Shown one piece after another: positions 43,695 to 56,180 of a stretch of DNA of 64,000 nt. How positions within the stretch are numbered: position 1 is the stretch's first letter; every line of letters starts with the position of its first letter. The notes below the pieces were generated by a model, which was not told where the DNA came from, did no database searches, and saw only the letters and a list, made by a program, of their open reading frames with translations. The position numbers were made by a program, and so were the translations under genes. The DNA is from Ursus arctos (taxonomy: Eukaryota; Chordata; Mammalia; Carnivora; Ursidae): the NCBI RefSeq assembly GCF_023065955.2, contig NW_026622874.1:5872001-5936000 (forward strand), read 5' to 3'.

Positions 43695-45690
43695 AAACAT
43701 TGAATTCTATGCATGCATGACTCAATGGATTTTTACATTTGCATGTACTCTTGTAACCATTACACACCAAGATAGGCACCCCTTGCCTCCTCTAGTGAAT
43801 AAGCACCTCCATATTAACCATCTATGCTGACTTTATCACTGTAGATTTATTTTGCCTGTTTTTGAATTTTATATTAATGGAATTATATAATACATACTCT
43901 TCTTTCTGGCTTATTTTGCTCAGCATTATGCTTGTGTGATTCATCTTTCTTTGTATTAGTTCACAGTATTCCTTTGTATAAATAAAGCACAAGTTATTTA
44001 TTCATACTAATGTTGGTGGGTATTCAAGTTGTTTATAGTTTTTTGCCATGTTAGTAATGTTGTTATGAACATTCTTGTACTTGTCTTTTGGGAGACAGAG
44101 GCACTCATTTGTGTTTGATATAAACTTAGGAGTGGAATTGCTGGGTCATCGGGTAGGCCTATTCAGCTTTGGTAGATAGTGCCAGATAATTTCCCAAGTG
44201 GTTACCAGTTTGCCAGTTTTTTACCAATGCACCCACCAACAATGAAGGTCCCAGTTGCTTCACAACTTCACCAGCACTTGGTTATTTATTTATGTTTTAC
44301 TTTAGCCATTTTTTTGGTGGGTGAGTAGTCATATTGAATTATGATTTCACTTTATATTTTCTGATAACTCTTAAGCCCATTTTCATATCACTGTATATAA
44401 CTTAGATTTTTTTTTTCTTTTCATGAAGTGCATATTCTGAGGTTGGAGGATTGGGAGTGGGTGGAGAATTGAGAATGGGTTGTCTGACTTACTGGTATAT
44501 TCTGGATACAGGTCCTTTGTTGGAGATAATGTGTGTATGTGTGTGTATTAAATAAAATCTCTCTTCCTTTCTGCGGCTTGGCTTTTCCCTCTCCATATGG
44601 ATCTGTTATTGAAGAGAAGTTCTTAGGTTTAGTGAAGTTAATTAACTTTTCTTTATAGTTTGTCCTTTTTGTGGTCCTTTAAAGAAGTTTTTTTTTTTTT
44701 AACTCCAAGGTCATGAAGGTATTTTCCTGTGTTATCTTCTATAATTTTTTAAAAAAGTATTCTATTTTAGTCTGTGATCCATCTGATATTGATTATTTTG
44801 TGTTTCTTGAGGTATGGGTCAAGGCTCATTTTATTCTCTGTAGCTTTTATACATCTATTTATGAGTGTTTGATGTTTGCGGATGAGCTTTTTATAGAATT
44901 CTGTTTTCTAACTTTGTTACTAGAATAGAAATACAATTGATTTTTGTATATTGATACTGTATTTAAGAATCTTGATATATTTATTCTAGATTATATGTAA
45001 GTTTTTTGAATTTTTCATTGTCTTATTTCCAAATAATGACAGCTTTTTCTTTTTTTCTTTCTGATCTTTACGCCTTTTATTTCTTTTTCTTATATTATTG
45101 CAGTGGAGAGGATCTTCCATAAAATGTTGAATTCAAGTGGTGAAAATAGAATTTTTGTTTGGTTTATGATTTCAGGGGGCAGTATTCAGTATTTTACTAT
45201 TGAGTTTGAGGTTTGCTGCAGCTTTTTTGTTTGTATTGTTACTCTTTTTTTAGACTAAGGTAGTTTTCCTTCTAGTACTAGTCTGTTGAGAGTTTTTGCA
45301 ATGCATGGGAGTTAACTTTTATCAAAAGATTTTTCTATATGTGTTTTGTTGATATGATTTAACTTCTACATTTGGTTACTGTGGGGATTATATTGGTTAG
45401 TTTTTAAATGTATCAATACTACATTAGTGTATAAATCCAATTGTTCCTGTGTATCATTTCAATGTATGTAGTTTGGTTTGATTTGCTTATATTTTGTTTA
45501 GCAGTTTTTTTGTTTACATGCATGAGAAAGATTGGCCTTTAATTTACCTATCCTATTAATTGTTTTATATTCTGGGATTATGATATGCTTAGCTCATAAG
45601 ACAATTTGGGAAGTGTTTTTGGTTTCTCAGGTTTTTGAAAGTTTGTGTAAGATTAGTATTATTTCTTTGAAAACTAGTTAAGCCATCTAG
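43695..45690 (-). repeat. Old L1M, antisense
   Basis: 3' part (CTCAATGGATTTTTACATTT, CATTACACACCAAGATAGGC, GAGTGGAATTGCTGGGTCAT) then ORF2 (GGTATGGGTCAAGGCTCATT, CCTTTAATTTACCTATCCTA). Many stops. Confidence 0.75.
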
Positions 45691-45707
45691 GAGTGTGATT
45701 TCTTTTT

Positions 45708-45731
45708 TTTTCTTTCTTTCTTTCTTTCTTT
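45708..45731. repeat. (TTTC)n microsatellite
   Basis: Short TTTC/TTCT tract at an L1 boundary. Confidence 0.8.
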
Positions 45732-47255
45732 TGTATAATGTTATGAGTTTTGACAAATAATTACCCTTATTGAAGATATAGAATATTTCCATCTTCCTAG
45801 GAAGTTTCCTTCCCTGTTAGTTCCCTGTAACTTCCATCAAGTGGCAATCACTGTTCTAAATTTTAACTGTGGATTAGTTCTGGGTTTTTGAAAATTTCAC
45901 ATAAATGGAATCATACTATATGTACTTTTTGGTGTACAAATTCTTTTCCTCAGAATATGTCTGTGAGATCCATCCTTGTGATTGAAATTTGTAAATATTC
46001 CCTTTTTGTTGCTGATTAGCATACTATTTTATTAACATACTACAATTTATCCATTTTTATGTTGATGAGCATTTGGGCCTGTTTTTAGTTTTGGGGTATT
46101 AGGAATAAAGCTGATATACATATTATTATACAAGTATGTATGGAAATACAATTATATTTTCCTTGGATAAATATGTACTATCGGAACTGCTCTGCTAGTG
46201 GTAGGTGCATGTTTAAATTTAAAAGGGGCTGGCAAATTTTTTCTAATTGGGTTGTACCAATTTCTGTTCCTACCATGTTCCATGGTTCTCACCAGTACCT
46301 TTTCGTTGTTAGTCTAGTGAGTGTGTAATAGTATCTCATGGTCTTAAATTGCATTGTTATTTGGATTTGTGTTGTATATCAACATAATAATGTGTTTTTG
46401 TGGCTTATGCACCATTCTTAGATCTTCTTTGTGAAGTATGTGTTCAAATATTTTGCTCATTTTTAAAAATTGAGGTATTTGTATTTTCATTATTGAGTTG
46501 TAGGAATTCTTATATTTTATATTTATAAAAGTCCTTTGTCAGATACATGTTTTGTCAATATTTTCTCACAGGCTGTGTGGCTTGCCTATTTTCTTTGAAA
46601 TGTTTCCTTATGAGAAGTTTTAAATTTTGATGATATAATTGAAAATTTTTTCTCTTGTCATTATTTTCTGTGTTCTTTCTAAGAAATTCTTGTTCATATC
46701 CCAGTCACAAAGGTACTTATGTTTTTCCCATAAAAGCTTTATAGTTTTATGTTTTTTGTTTAGATTTGTGACCCATTTCAAATTAATCAGTGTGTGATGT
46801 GAAATAGGGATTGAGGTTCATTTATTTCCCAGTGGATTTCTAGTTGTTTTAACACCATTTGTTGAAAAGGCTATTTCCAATCTATTGAATTACTTCAGCA
46901 CCTTTGTCAGAAAAATCAGTTGACCATATAAGTCTTGATCTTTTCCTCCTCTTTCTATTCTGTTTCATTGGTTTCTTTGTCCCTTTGCCAGTCTCACACT
47001 ATCTTGATTTTGATTCTTGTAGCTTTATACTATAAAGTCGAGAGCATGACGTCTGAGTGTAAGTCCTTCTGGGTTCTTTTTCAAAATCGTTTTAGCTATT
47101 CTAGAACTGTGGCATTATTGCATAAATTTTAGAATCCATGTCCGTTTCCATAAAAGCCTACTGGTTTAGAAAATGAATTTGCATTCCATTATAGATCAGT
47201 TTTGGTAGGACTGACATTAACAGTGTTGGTCTACCAGTTCATAAACAATGTTATT

Positions 47256-47699
47256 TCTTTTTTTTTTTTTTTTTTGAGAGAGACAGATAGCATGTGTGAA
47301 CTGGGGTGGGGGTGCAGAGGGGCAAAGGGAGAGCGAGAGGGGGAATAGAGGGAGAGAGAGGATTTTTTTTTTTTTTTAAGATTTTATTTATTTATTTGAC
47401 AGAGATAGAGATAGCCAGCGAGAGAGGGAACACAAGCAGGGGGAGTGGGAGAGGAAGAAGCAGGCTCATAGCAGAAGAGCCTGATATGGGGCTCGATCCC
47501 AGATCGCCGGGATCACGCCCTGAGCCGAAGGCAGACACTTAACCGCTGTGCCACCCAGGCGCCCTGAGAGAGAGGATCTTAAGCAGGCTCCACACTCAGT
47601 GCAGAGCCTGGTGTGGGGCTTGAGCTCATGACCCTGAGATCATGACTGAGCTGAAATCAGGAATTGGACACTGAACTGACTGAGCTACCAAGGTGCCCC
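47256..47699 (-). mobile_element. Old CanSINE, antisense, split by a younger one
   Basis: Left part: T-run and GAGAGAGACAGATAGCATGT. Right part from 47565: AGGATCTTAAGCAGGCTCCA ... CTGAGCTACCAAGGTGCCCC. The two halves are one SINE interrupted by the copy at 47363. Confidence 0.88.
47363..47564 (-). mobile_element. CanSINE, young, antisense, nested in SINE
   Basis: T-run, AAGATTTTATTTATTTATTT, GCCAGCGAGAGAGGGAACAC, head CACCCAGGCGCCC. GAGAGAGAGGAT occurs on both sides as target duplication. Confidence 0.94.
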
Positions 47700-48365
47700 C
47701 TTCTTTGTTTTTTAAGGTGTATTTTAATTTTTCTCAAGAATGTTTTATAATTTTAGCATATAGTTTTTGTTCACTTTTTCTTTAAATGTATTCCTAAGTA
47801 TATTATGTTTTTGATGCTATGGTAGATGATACTAAAAATTTTTATATTCAGATAGAACGCAGCTATTTTGTAGATACACCACTGATTTTTGTATCTGACG
47901 TTATTTCCTAAATTCACTTATTTTTTAAAAATAGTTCTTTGTTGTTTTAGTTATTGCTTTCTTAGATTTTCTTTGTAAATGATCATATCGTCTGAGAATA
48001 GGGACAATTTCCTTTTTACTTTACAGACTTTATACCTTCTATTTCTTTATCTTATTGTACTAGTTTGGACTTCTAGTACAATATTGAATAGATGTCATGA
48101 GGATAGGCATCCTTACCTTATTCCTGAGCTTTGGGAGAAAGGACTCAGTGTTTCACTGTTAAATATGGTGTCAATTGTAGGTGTTTGTGTAGGTGCCTTT
48201 TATCTGATTGAAGATATTGTCTTCTGTTACTAGTTTGCTGAGAATTTAAAAAATTTCATCACTAATGGATGCTGAATTTTGTCATACGGCTTTTGGGCAT
48301 TTATTGAAATAATCGTATAGATTTGCTCTTTTATTCTGGTAATATGGTGAGTCGTTTTGATTGAC

Positions 48366-51270
48366 TTTTTAAAAAGATTTTATTTTTTAGGGCATTTTCA
48401 TGTTCATAGCAAAATTGAGTGGAAAGTACAGGGAGTTCCCATATACCGCCGGCCCCAACTTGTGCTCAGCCTCTTCCACGGTGGACATCCTTCACTTCAG
48501 TGATGCATTTGCTATAGTCTGTGAATCCGCAGGGACACAGCATTATCAGCCAAAGTCCATAGTTTACATTACGGGTCGCTTTTGGAGGTGCACATCGTAT
48601 GGGTTTGAACCAATGGATAGTGATACATATCCACCCTTATAATATCACACAGAATTGTTTCACTGCCTTAAAAATCCTCTGTGCTCTGTTTACCATCCCA
48701 CCCCTCCCTCGTCCTCTGGCTGTCACTCATCTTTTTTACTGTCTCCACAGTTTTGCCTTTTCCAGAATGTCCTATAGTTGGAATCATACAGGATGTAGCC
48801 TTTTCAGATTGGCTTCTTCCATGTAGTTATGTTCATTTAAGTTTCTTTTATGTCTTTTCATGGCATTTGATAGCTTATTTCTTTTTACCGTTGTCCGAAC
48901 ATGCCACTGGTTTTATTTATCCACTTACCTACTGAAAGACATCTTGGTTGCTTCCAACTTTTGGCAATTATGAATTAAGCTGCCATAGATACCCATATGC
49001 AGGTTGTTGTGTGGACATAAATTTTCACTTCTTTTGGGCAAATACCAAGGAGCATGATTGCTGGATGGAATGATAAGAGTATTGTTGAAGTTTCATAAGA
49101 AACTGCCAAAGTGTCTTACAACGTGGCTGGTACCATTTTGCATTTTACCAGCAGTGAATGAGAGTTTCTGTTGTTCCACGTCCTTATCAGCATTTGGAAT
49201 TTTCAGTGTTTTAAATTTTGGCCATTCTAATAGGTGTGTTGTTGTATCTCACGGTTGTTTTAACTTGCACTTCCCTGGGTGATGTTGTGAGCACCTTTTC
49301 ATATGCTTTTTTGCCATCTGTGTATCTTCTTGGATGAGATGTCTGTTAGGATCTTCGGTCCATTTTTTTAATGGGGTAGTTTGTTTTCTTAATGTTGAAT
49401 TTTAAGAGTTCTTTGTTTATTTTGGATAACAGTCCTTTATCAGATGCATCTTTTGCAAATATTTTCTCTCAGCTTTGTCTTCTCATTGTCTTGACAGTGT
49501 CTGTCACAGAGCAGAAATCTTCAATTTTGATGAAGTCTAGTTTATCAATTATTTCTTTCATGGATTATGCCTTTGTTATATGATTGATTTTTTCCCATGT
49601 TATACTAATCTCTGGGATAAATTCCAATTGGTCGTGATTTACTATCCTTTTGAGATGCTGCTCTATTTAATAGTTCCTTAGTATTTTCTTAGCTATTTTC
49701 ATATCTATAACTAATGGAGAATGTTGACCTCTGATTTCTTTTTTATAACGTTGATGTCAAATTTTGACATTAATGTTATGCTGGACTTAAAAAATGAACT
49801 GATGGAGGGTTGCCCCCCCCTTTTTGAAATATTTTGTGTATATTGGGTATTTTTCCCCCCTTAAATGTTGGATAGAATTCACTGGTAAAACCATCTGGAC
49901 TTGGGGGTTTTTCTGTGGGACATATAATCCTACTAATTTAGTTTCTTGGTGGTTACAGAGCTCTTCAGATTTTCTGTTTTATATTGTGTCAGATTCAGTA
50001 AATTTTGTTTTTCATGGATTTGTTTATTTAAGTTTTCAAATGTAAGTTGCTCATAATATCCCTTTTTTAATGTCTGTGGAATATGAGGTGATAGTCCATC
50101 TTTCATTGCTCATATTTATGCTTTATTCCTCTTTCTTTGTCAGCCATATTAGAGGTTGTTCATGTTATTAATTGTGAACAAAGCTACTTTAGGCTTGTGA
50201 ATTGTCTGTATTTTTGTCAGTTTTTTAAAAAAAGATTTTATTTATTTTAGAGAGAGAGAGTGCTTTGGAGCAGGGAGAAGGGCAGAGGGGGAGGGAGAGG
50301 GAGAGGGAGAGGGGAGAATCTCAAGCAGACTCTGTGCTGAGTGTGGAGCCCAACAGGACACGGGGCTGCATCTCACTAGCTGGAGATCATGACCTGAGCC
50401 AAAATCAAGAGTCAGATGCTCAACTGGCTGAACCCCCCCAGGCACTCCTGTGTTTGTTACTTTTTAACTTAAATTTTTTTTTTCTTTGTTATTTCTTTTC
50501 TAATACTTTCTTTGGCTTTGATTTGCTCATCGTTTTTCTAGCTTCTCAAGGTAGAAACTTAAACTTAGCTCTTTGATTCTTTTCTATTCCAATTTAAGAA
50601 TTAAAACTATAAATGGCCCTCTGAGCAGGATTACACAGATTTTGATGTTATATTTTCATTATCATTCATATCAAAATACTATTTAACTTTCTCCTTGATA
50701 TCTTCTTTGAGTTGTTAACTGTAGCATTTACTTTTAATAATTTTGGGACTTTATGAGTTATCTTACTGTTATTGATGTCCAAGTTATGTTTGTTATGGTC
50801 AGACATCATACTCTTAAGTTTTCAGTACTTTTGAGGTTTATTAAATTTTGTTTTATGGTCAAAATATGGCTTATCGTGCACATTCCATGTGCACTTAAAT
50901 GATTTTTATTCTACATTTGTTGCTTATATTCTTTTATAAACGTCAGGTCAAGATGGTTGCTGCTGTCAATAAAATCTTCCATACTTTGGTGAGTTTTGTT
51001 TAGTTCATTTGAGAGAGGAGTATTAGAATCTTCAAATATAATTGTGCTTGTGTGTATTCCTCCTGCTCCTCATGCATTTTGAAACTCATAGAAGGGGCAT
51101 ACAGTTTATCAATTTTTATGTATTTCTGATAGAGCAACTTTTTTATCATTACGGAATATTTCCTTTTTTGTAAGGTAATGTCTGTCTGGTAGTCTAGTTT
51201 GTCTCATATTAATATAGTCAGCTTTCTTAAGGGTTGAACTTTTTCTTTTTGCAGTTGTGCATAAAGTGAA
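48366..51270 (-). repeat. Old L1M, antisense
   Basis: Clear 3' UTR (AAAGTACAGGGAGTTCCCAT, CAGCCTCTTCCACGGTGGAC, GAATTGTTTCACTGCCTTAA), ORF2 C-terminal region (TGATTGCTGGATGGAATG, TTTTGGCCATTCTAATAGGT) and upstream ORF2 to about 51270. A SINE is nested at 50225. The 84-codon-type + frames here are antisense L1 shadows. Confidence 0.8.
50225..50448 (-). mobile_element. CanSINE, old, antisense
   Basis: AAAAAAAGATTTTATTTATT, a GGGAGAGGGAGAGGGAGAG run, TCATGACCTGAGCCAAAATC, ending CCCCAGGCACTCC. Confidence 0.9.
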
Positions 51271-51276
51271 TCTCTT

Positions 51277-51478
51277 GGGGTGCCTGGGTGGCTCAGTCGG
51301 TTGAGAGTCCGACTCTTGGTTTCGGCTCAGGTAGTGATCTCGGGGTCCTGGGATTGAGCTCTGCTTTGGGTTCCCTGCTCAACAGGGAGTTTGGGTGTCT
51401 CCCTCTCCCTCTGCCCATCCCCCTGCTCTCTCGTGCTCTCTCTCTCTCTCTCTCTCAATAAATCTCTAAAAAAAAAAA
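51277..51478 (+). mobile_element. CanSINE, older type, sense
   Basis: GGGTGCCTGGGTGGCTCAGT ... GTTTCGGCTCAGGTAGTGAT ... (CT)n run at 51427-51457 and AATAAATCTCTAAAA tail. Target duplication ATAAAG(T/C)GAATCTCTTG. Confidence 0.94.
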
Positions 51479-51547
51479 TAAAGCGAATCTCTTGTGGATG
51501 GCATATAGTTATGTGTTGCATTTTTTATACATTCTGGTAATCTCTGT

Positions 51548-51790
51548 GCTTTTATAGGACTATTTAGACCATGGGTGAACAGATTTTTTTTCTGTGAACT
51601 TCCAGACAGTAAATATTTCAGATTTCTCAGTCCATGTGGTTTCTGTGACAAGTACTCTACTCTGTCATTGTAATGTGACTATAGCAGTAGACCATTTGTA
51701 AGTGGATGGATTTGGCTGTATTCAACTTTATTTATAAAACAGGTGTTGGGCTATATTTGACTTCTAGGCCATGGTTTGCTGAAGCCTGGG
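51548..51790 (-). repeat. hAT-type MITE fossil, copy B
   Basis: TTCTGTGAACTTCCAGACAG, TAAATATTTCAGATTTCTCA, CAACTTTATTTATAAAACAG and GGCCATGGTTTGCTGAAGCC are the reverse-orientation order of copy A at 12757. Confidence 0.55.
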
Positions 51791-51907
51791 TTAGGCCATT
51801 TTAATGAAAATTTACAAATATATATAGGTATGTCAATTTTTTGTTTTCTTTTTGCCTCATCCTTGTCTTTTTCTTGTTTTCCTTAATGTTAATGTTCTCT
51901 TTTGATT

Positions 51908-52035
51908 TCTTTTTTTTTTTAGTATGTTCTGTTAGCCAGCATATTGTACATCATAAGTTTTTGATGTAGTGTTCAAAGACTCATTAGTTGCGTATAACAC
52001 CCAGCACTCATCACAACACGTGCCCTCCTTATTTC
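51908..52035 (-). mobile_element. Short L1 3' UTR insertion, antisense
   Basis: T-run, TGTTAGCCAGCATATTGTAC, TTTGATGTAGTGTTCAAAGA, CCAGCACTCATCACAACACG: only the last 120 bp of an L1. Confidence 0.8.
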
Positions 52036-52880
52036 TGTATTGACTTCTTTGCCGGACATCTTTGCATTATTTTCATAATAGTTGTTCTTGAATATGGGTC
52101 TTTTTTTCCCACTCCAAGAATTTAGCATCTTTTAAGTGTCACAACATTCTTATTCATTACAGAAACATCAGTGTCGGTCAGTTTTCTTCTTGTTGATAAT
52201 TTTGCTCTCTCCCTTCTACCTTTCTGCTACTGCATAAATTAGAGGGTGGAGCCACATAAATTGCCCAGAATTAGGGTCAAACAAAAAAGAATTGGAATGA
52301 CCCAGACACACACACATACTTTTTTTTGGGGGGGGGGGGGGCGAAAAAGCCTATATCAGTTGGGTATAAGAATTGAAAAGGAAGAGTTAGAACTTCAGTT
52401 TGCAAATATATTATTGTATATCTAAAAAATATATCTAAAAGCCCCAAGATAATGCTGAAAGCTACTGTAAAATAGACATAATTCCGTAGTAATTATACAC
52501 ATACACAAGTCATGAACTTTTATATGTACAAACAACTGGCAATTGGAAGATGATGGAAGAGAAAAACACATTTATAGTTGCCACATCATAAAGGTGTTAC
52601 TTTTTTCTAAATTAACAGATTAAATAATTCCAATACATATGGTAATTACTAGGCTGATACTTAAGTTTATGCAGGGAAATAAGAACAGATAAATGCTTAA
52701 AGAATAGAGCAGTGACAGACTTGTATATTAAAACGTGTTATGAAGCCTCAAGAAATACACATGAATAAGAAGGCCAGAAATGGGCTCACATACACATAGT
52801 AATTTAATGTCTGCTAAAGGCAGCATCCCCAGTTAGTGTAAAAGAGATGCTTTAATACATGGTCTTGAGACAGTGGGATA
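52036..52880. other. Mostly unassigned intron DNA with a G-run
   Basis: Includes a 14-base G run at 52328-52341 after a T run. Parts may be old L1, but I could not place them. Confidence 0.4.
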
Positions 52881-52884
52881 GCCA

Positions 52885-53760
52885 GTTGGAAGGGTCCGTT
52901 TGTGGATCCAATTAAAATTCATATTATATAAGGACAAACTACAAATGCATCAGATGTTCAAGTGTAAAAAATAAGACAAATACAACACAAGTGTCCAAAG
53001 TAGGTTGAACAATGGAAAACCATACAGCTCCAATAAAGAAAAAGTTCCCTGGACCTCTGTGGAGAGATTGCCAGGATCTATTATAAAGTGAATAAAATAG
53101 GCTGCAGGATTCTATATATATAGTATGCTGTTTTTTGTTAAGAAGAGGTAGAAATTGTACAATTCATACTTGTATTTTCATAAAGTAACATTTTACAGGG
53201 ACAAGAGGGAATGGGGTACTGGTAGACGCTGACAGGAGTGGGAGTGACCCTTCTAAGTAGAAACATTTTTGTTTTGATTTTTGAAGCATTAGCTGTTTAT
53301 TGAATAATAAACTCTTTTTGAACTTATTCTCTATTTTAAAAAATCACTAGAAATTCTTTCATGTTGAGATGAATTAACCTGCAAGTTTTGCGAATAATTT
53401 AAGGAAAAAGTACTTCTAAATGTAAACTTCCCCAAATAGAAATAGAGGGACCATTGCCCAGCCCATTTGATGAGGCTGGAATAACCTTGTTTCTGACTGC
53501 GTTGAGTTGAAGGAGGGGACCATAGGAAAGAATGCATGTGATTTGATTTTATCACAAAAGTCAGGATAATGGTTATCTCTGGTGAGAAGGTGGATGCCCG
53601 TGGGCAGATTCTGGGTTATTGCAATGTTCTCTTTCTGGATCTCTGTTTTACTTATATGTTCTTCGCTTTAAAATTGTGTTTAACTCCACATTTGTCTTGT
53701 CTTCTTTCTGTATGTTATACTCACAAATGTTGTGAAGTGATTTGTAAAAAGCTATAATAA
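52885..53760 (+). repeat. Old L1M 3' end, sense
   Basis: GAACAATGGAAAACCATACA, GCTCCAATAAAGAAAAAGTT, CTATTATAAAGTGAATAAAA, TAGTATGCTGTTTTTTGTTA and GGATAATGGTTATCTCTGGT keep the sense L1M 3' UTR order. Repeats from here rightward lie mostly in the sense direction. Confidence 0.7.
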
Positions 53761-54429
53761 TTTATGTTTATCTAACAAATGAGCCTTAAAGTATGTACAG
53801 TAACCACTGATAAAATTTCCATAGGGGAATACAAAAACTCAGGACAGTTTAAAATAGAGCTTTTAACTCTCCCTACTCAGAAACTGGCAAGTCACGCAAA
53901 TAAAAAAATCAAGACTTAGAAGTTTTTATTTTTTGAAGGTGGAACTTTTTAATGGCCTATTTATTCCGTTCTGTGTTAGAATGATTGATAGAGTAAAGCA
54001 GTGATTTTTAAAAATGGTAACAATTGGTTTCTCCTAAACTAGTTTCACTAAGGGATTAGAGGCAGTCAAATTGGTATCTAGTAGGGACCCACTTACTTTT
54101 GTTTAAGCTATTCTACTGGGATTTATGTTCTGCAACTAGCACAGCAGTTCTGGCCAGCATTGGAATTGTTCATTCACATGGTTCACTGCAAATAAAAGTT
54201 CTGTTTAAAAAAAGTCAGGCCACAGAGAAGAACAGAGAGGGTGTGCCACAGTGGCGTGTTCAACAGATGAAGGGACCCCTGGACAAAGTGGCTTTCTTCA
54301 TTTAAAGGGCTGTCTTCTCTCCTCTAATTCCAAATCTAGACAATGACTACTGGGTAAGGGGTACTGAATATATGTAGGAATTTAAATCATTGTTTTGGAA
54401 TTTCATTTTCCATCCCTTGGGAAAGCCTG
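53761..54429. other. Unique intron DNA, nothing assigned
   Basis: No exon or repeat recognised. Confidence 0.45.
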
Positions 54430-54800
54430 AAGTCAGACCCTTCAGGTTCTCGCTCGGCTTTGCTCAGTGGAGCTGTCCCGTGGGGGCGGGGGAGAGTTCG
54501 GAGGTGGGCTGTGGCGGATTTGGAGCAGCCGGCACTAGTCGACGCGCAAGTCCTTATTAGGACATTGAAAGGGCTCACTGTGCCGTCAGCAGTGAGGATC
54601 GGTGCACCGAAGAGGCCGCATGTAGCCGGGGTCGGGAGCTTTTCCCGTGTAAGAGAGTTCTCTTTAACCCAGAACAGATCACCTTAAAAAGTGCACACGA
54701 AGCGTGGCCTGGTCTCGTCTTTCGGGCCCCACAGCACCCTAGCCACTGTCCACGCTTGTCAGTCTTACCTGAGCTCAAAGAATAAAAGGCGTTCCCACCG
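54430..54800. promoter_or_regulatory. CpG-rich patch (candidate CpG island)
   Basis: Within about 370 bp there are around 25 CpG steps (for example in GGGGGCGGGGGAGAGTTCGG, GCCGGCACTAGTCGACGCGC, GGCCGCATGTAGCCGGGGTC), in an intron otherwise almost free of CpG outside SINEs. It is not part of a repeat I recognise. It could be an intronic promoter or enhancer, or a GC-rich retrocopy. No start site or known promoter element pattern is decisive. Confidence 0.4.
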
Positions 54801-56000
54801 CCACTCTCACCTTAACCCAGCCAGCCTTATAAAAAAACAAAAACAACCAACCAAGCCCAGGCGGCAGGAGGCCACAACGTTTTTGTGGTGCTGATCAGTA
54901 CCTGAGATTCTAACCACAGTCTCTGATTGATTCCACAGTGGCCTTTCCTCAGGGAATTTGAAGAAGCAGTTGTCCCCCCAGTCCGTTTTCTAGGAGTGAC
55001 TCCAGCCAGGAGGGGATGGCGTTCTCCGCGGTCCAGTCCAGGAGGCGGGTGGTACGGCCTCCCTTGATTTCCTGGCTGACATGTTGAACTTCAGGGCTGT
55101 GGTCTGCAGACACGGGGAAGGCTCCCTCTGCTGGGCCCTGCTTGTAAACACAGCTGCGAGGGTTGTGCTGGAAGGGACGGGAAAGCTTAGCGGTAGCTCC
55201 TCGGAGGTCCCAGGATAGCCGGGCTGATAGACCTCGATGCCCTTGGGAGGCTCTCTCCACGTCCATCGCCCGGTGGCCGAGAGCCACTGAAGTAGTGCTC
55301 ACATGGGGGGATAGGGTAGGGTCTGCAGCATACATGGAATCATAATGAGGCCATCTGAGACCAGGCTTGCTTGGTCCAGAAATTCCAAGCTCCAGAGGGA
55401 AGGCCCCCATACATTCGTCCCCCACAACCCATTAGAGGAGCAGTTTCAGCAGGCCCTGCTCTCCCCACTGGCATCTGCATGGGTGTGAACGCAGAGCTGG
55501 TCAGAAGTGGTTTTCATGGCCCAAACAACCAGGAGGAAACACAGGAGTTCTGTTGATGATGTCTTTTGAATGCTTAGACAGTTTGGCCACTATTTCTGGA
55601 TATTAAAGTTTTTTAGGCAGACTGTACTCTCTGGTCTATCCAGGAAAGACTCAACAGTCCATTTTGCTGATGTCCGCATTATGGAGGCCGAACAGTTCAT
55701 CTGCGGGGGTTCAAAATGGGGTCAGCTTTAGTAAGCAGCACCACCAGGAATAAAAGGGTGGCTAGGGCCCACCACACTTTGGGATCTGGATCCTGGATTT
55801 ACTGAAGCTGTGGAGACCCTGAGCCTACAGTTGCCGCGTCCAGTCCTAGTACCTGCTTTCTGTAAACCCAGTCCACTATTGTTGCCACTGGGACAAGATG
55901 TAAAATATTTTAATGACATGGTTATCATGAACCTAATAGATAAAGAATTCTATATCCAGTAGAGAATACACATTCTTTTCTAGCACATACAAATCATTCT
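54801..56000. other. Unassigned segment, GC-rich up to about 55560, with a 158-codon minus-strand frame
   Basis: GC-rich and CpG-containing sequence continues to about 55560. The longest frame (55425 to 54949, minus) ends in LLDWTAENAIPSWLESLLEN plus a short tail; I do not recognise it, and another minus frame over the same bases is also long. No splice sites or poly-A tail were seen that would show an exon or retrocopy. From 55560 the sequence becomes ordinary intron. Confidence 0.35.
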
Positions 56001-56018
56001 TTAAATTTACCTTGTTCT

Positions 56019-56180
56019 TGGGGCACCTGGGTGGCTCAGCCAGTTAAGCAGCTGCTTTTGGCTCAGGTCATGATCCCAGGGTAGGATCGAGCCCTGAGTT
56101 GGGCTCCCTGCTCAGTGGGGAGTCTGCTTCTCCCACTCCCCCACTTGTGCTCTCTCTCTCTCTAATAAAATCTTTAAAAA
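56019..56180 (+). mobile_element. CanSINE, older type, sense
   Basis: GGGGCACCTGGGTGGCTCAG ... TTTTGGCTCAGGTCATGATC ... TCTCTCTCTAATAAAATC tail. Perfect target duplication AAATTTACCTTGTTCT (56003-56018 and 56181-56196). Confidence 0.95.

Larger units (their letters stand above)
45735..48365 (-). repeat. Old L1M, antisense, with nested SINEs
   Basis: 3' part (ACAAATAATTACCCTTATTG, GGCAATCACTGTTCTAAATT, CACATAAATGGAATCATACT), then ORF2 (TTCCCAGTGGATTTCTAGTT, AAAATCAGTTGACCATATAA). Interrupted at 47256-47699. Confidence 0.75.
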
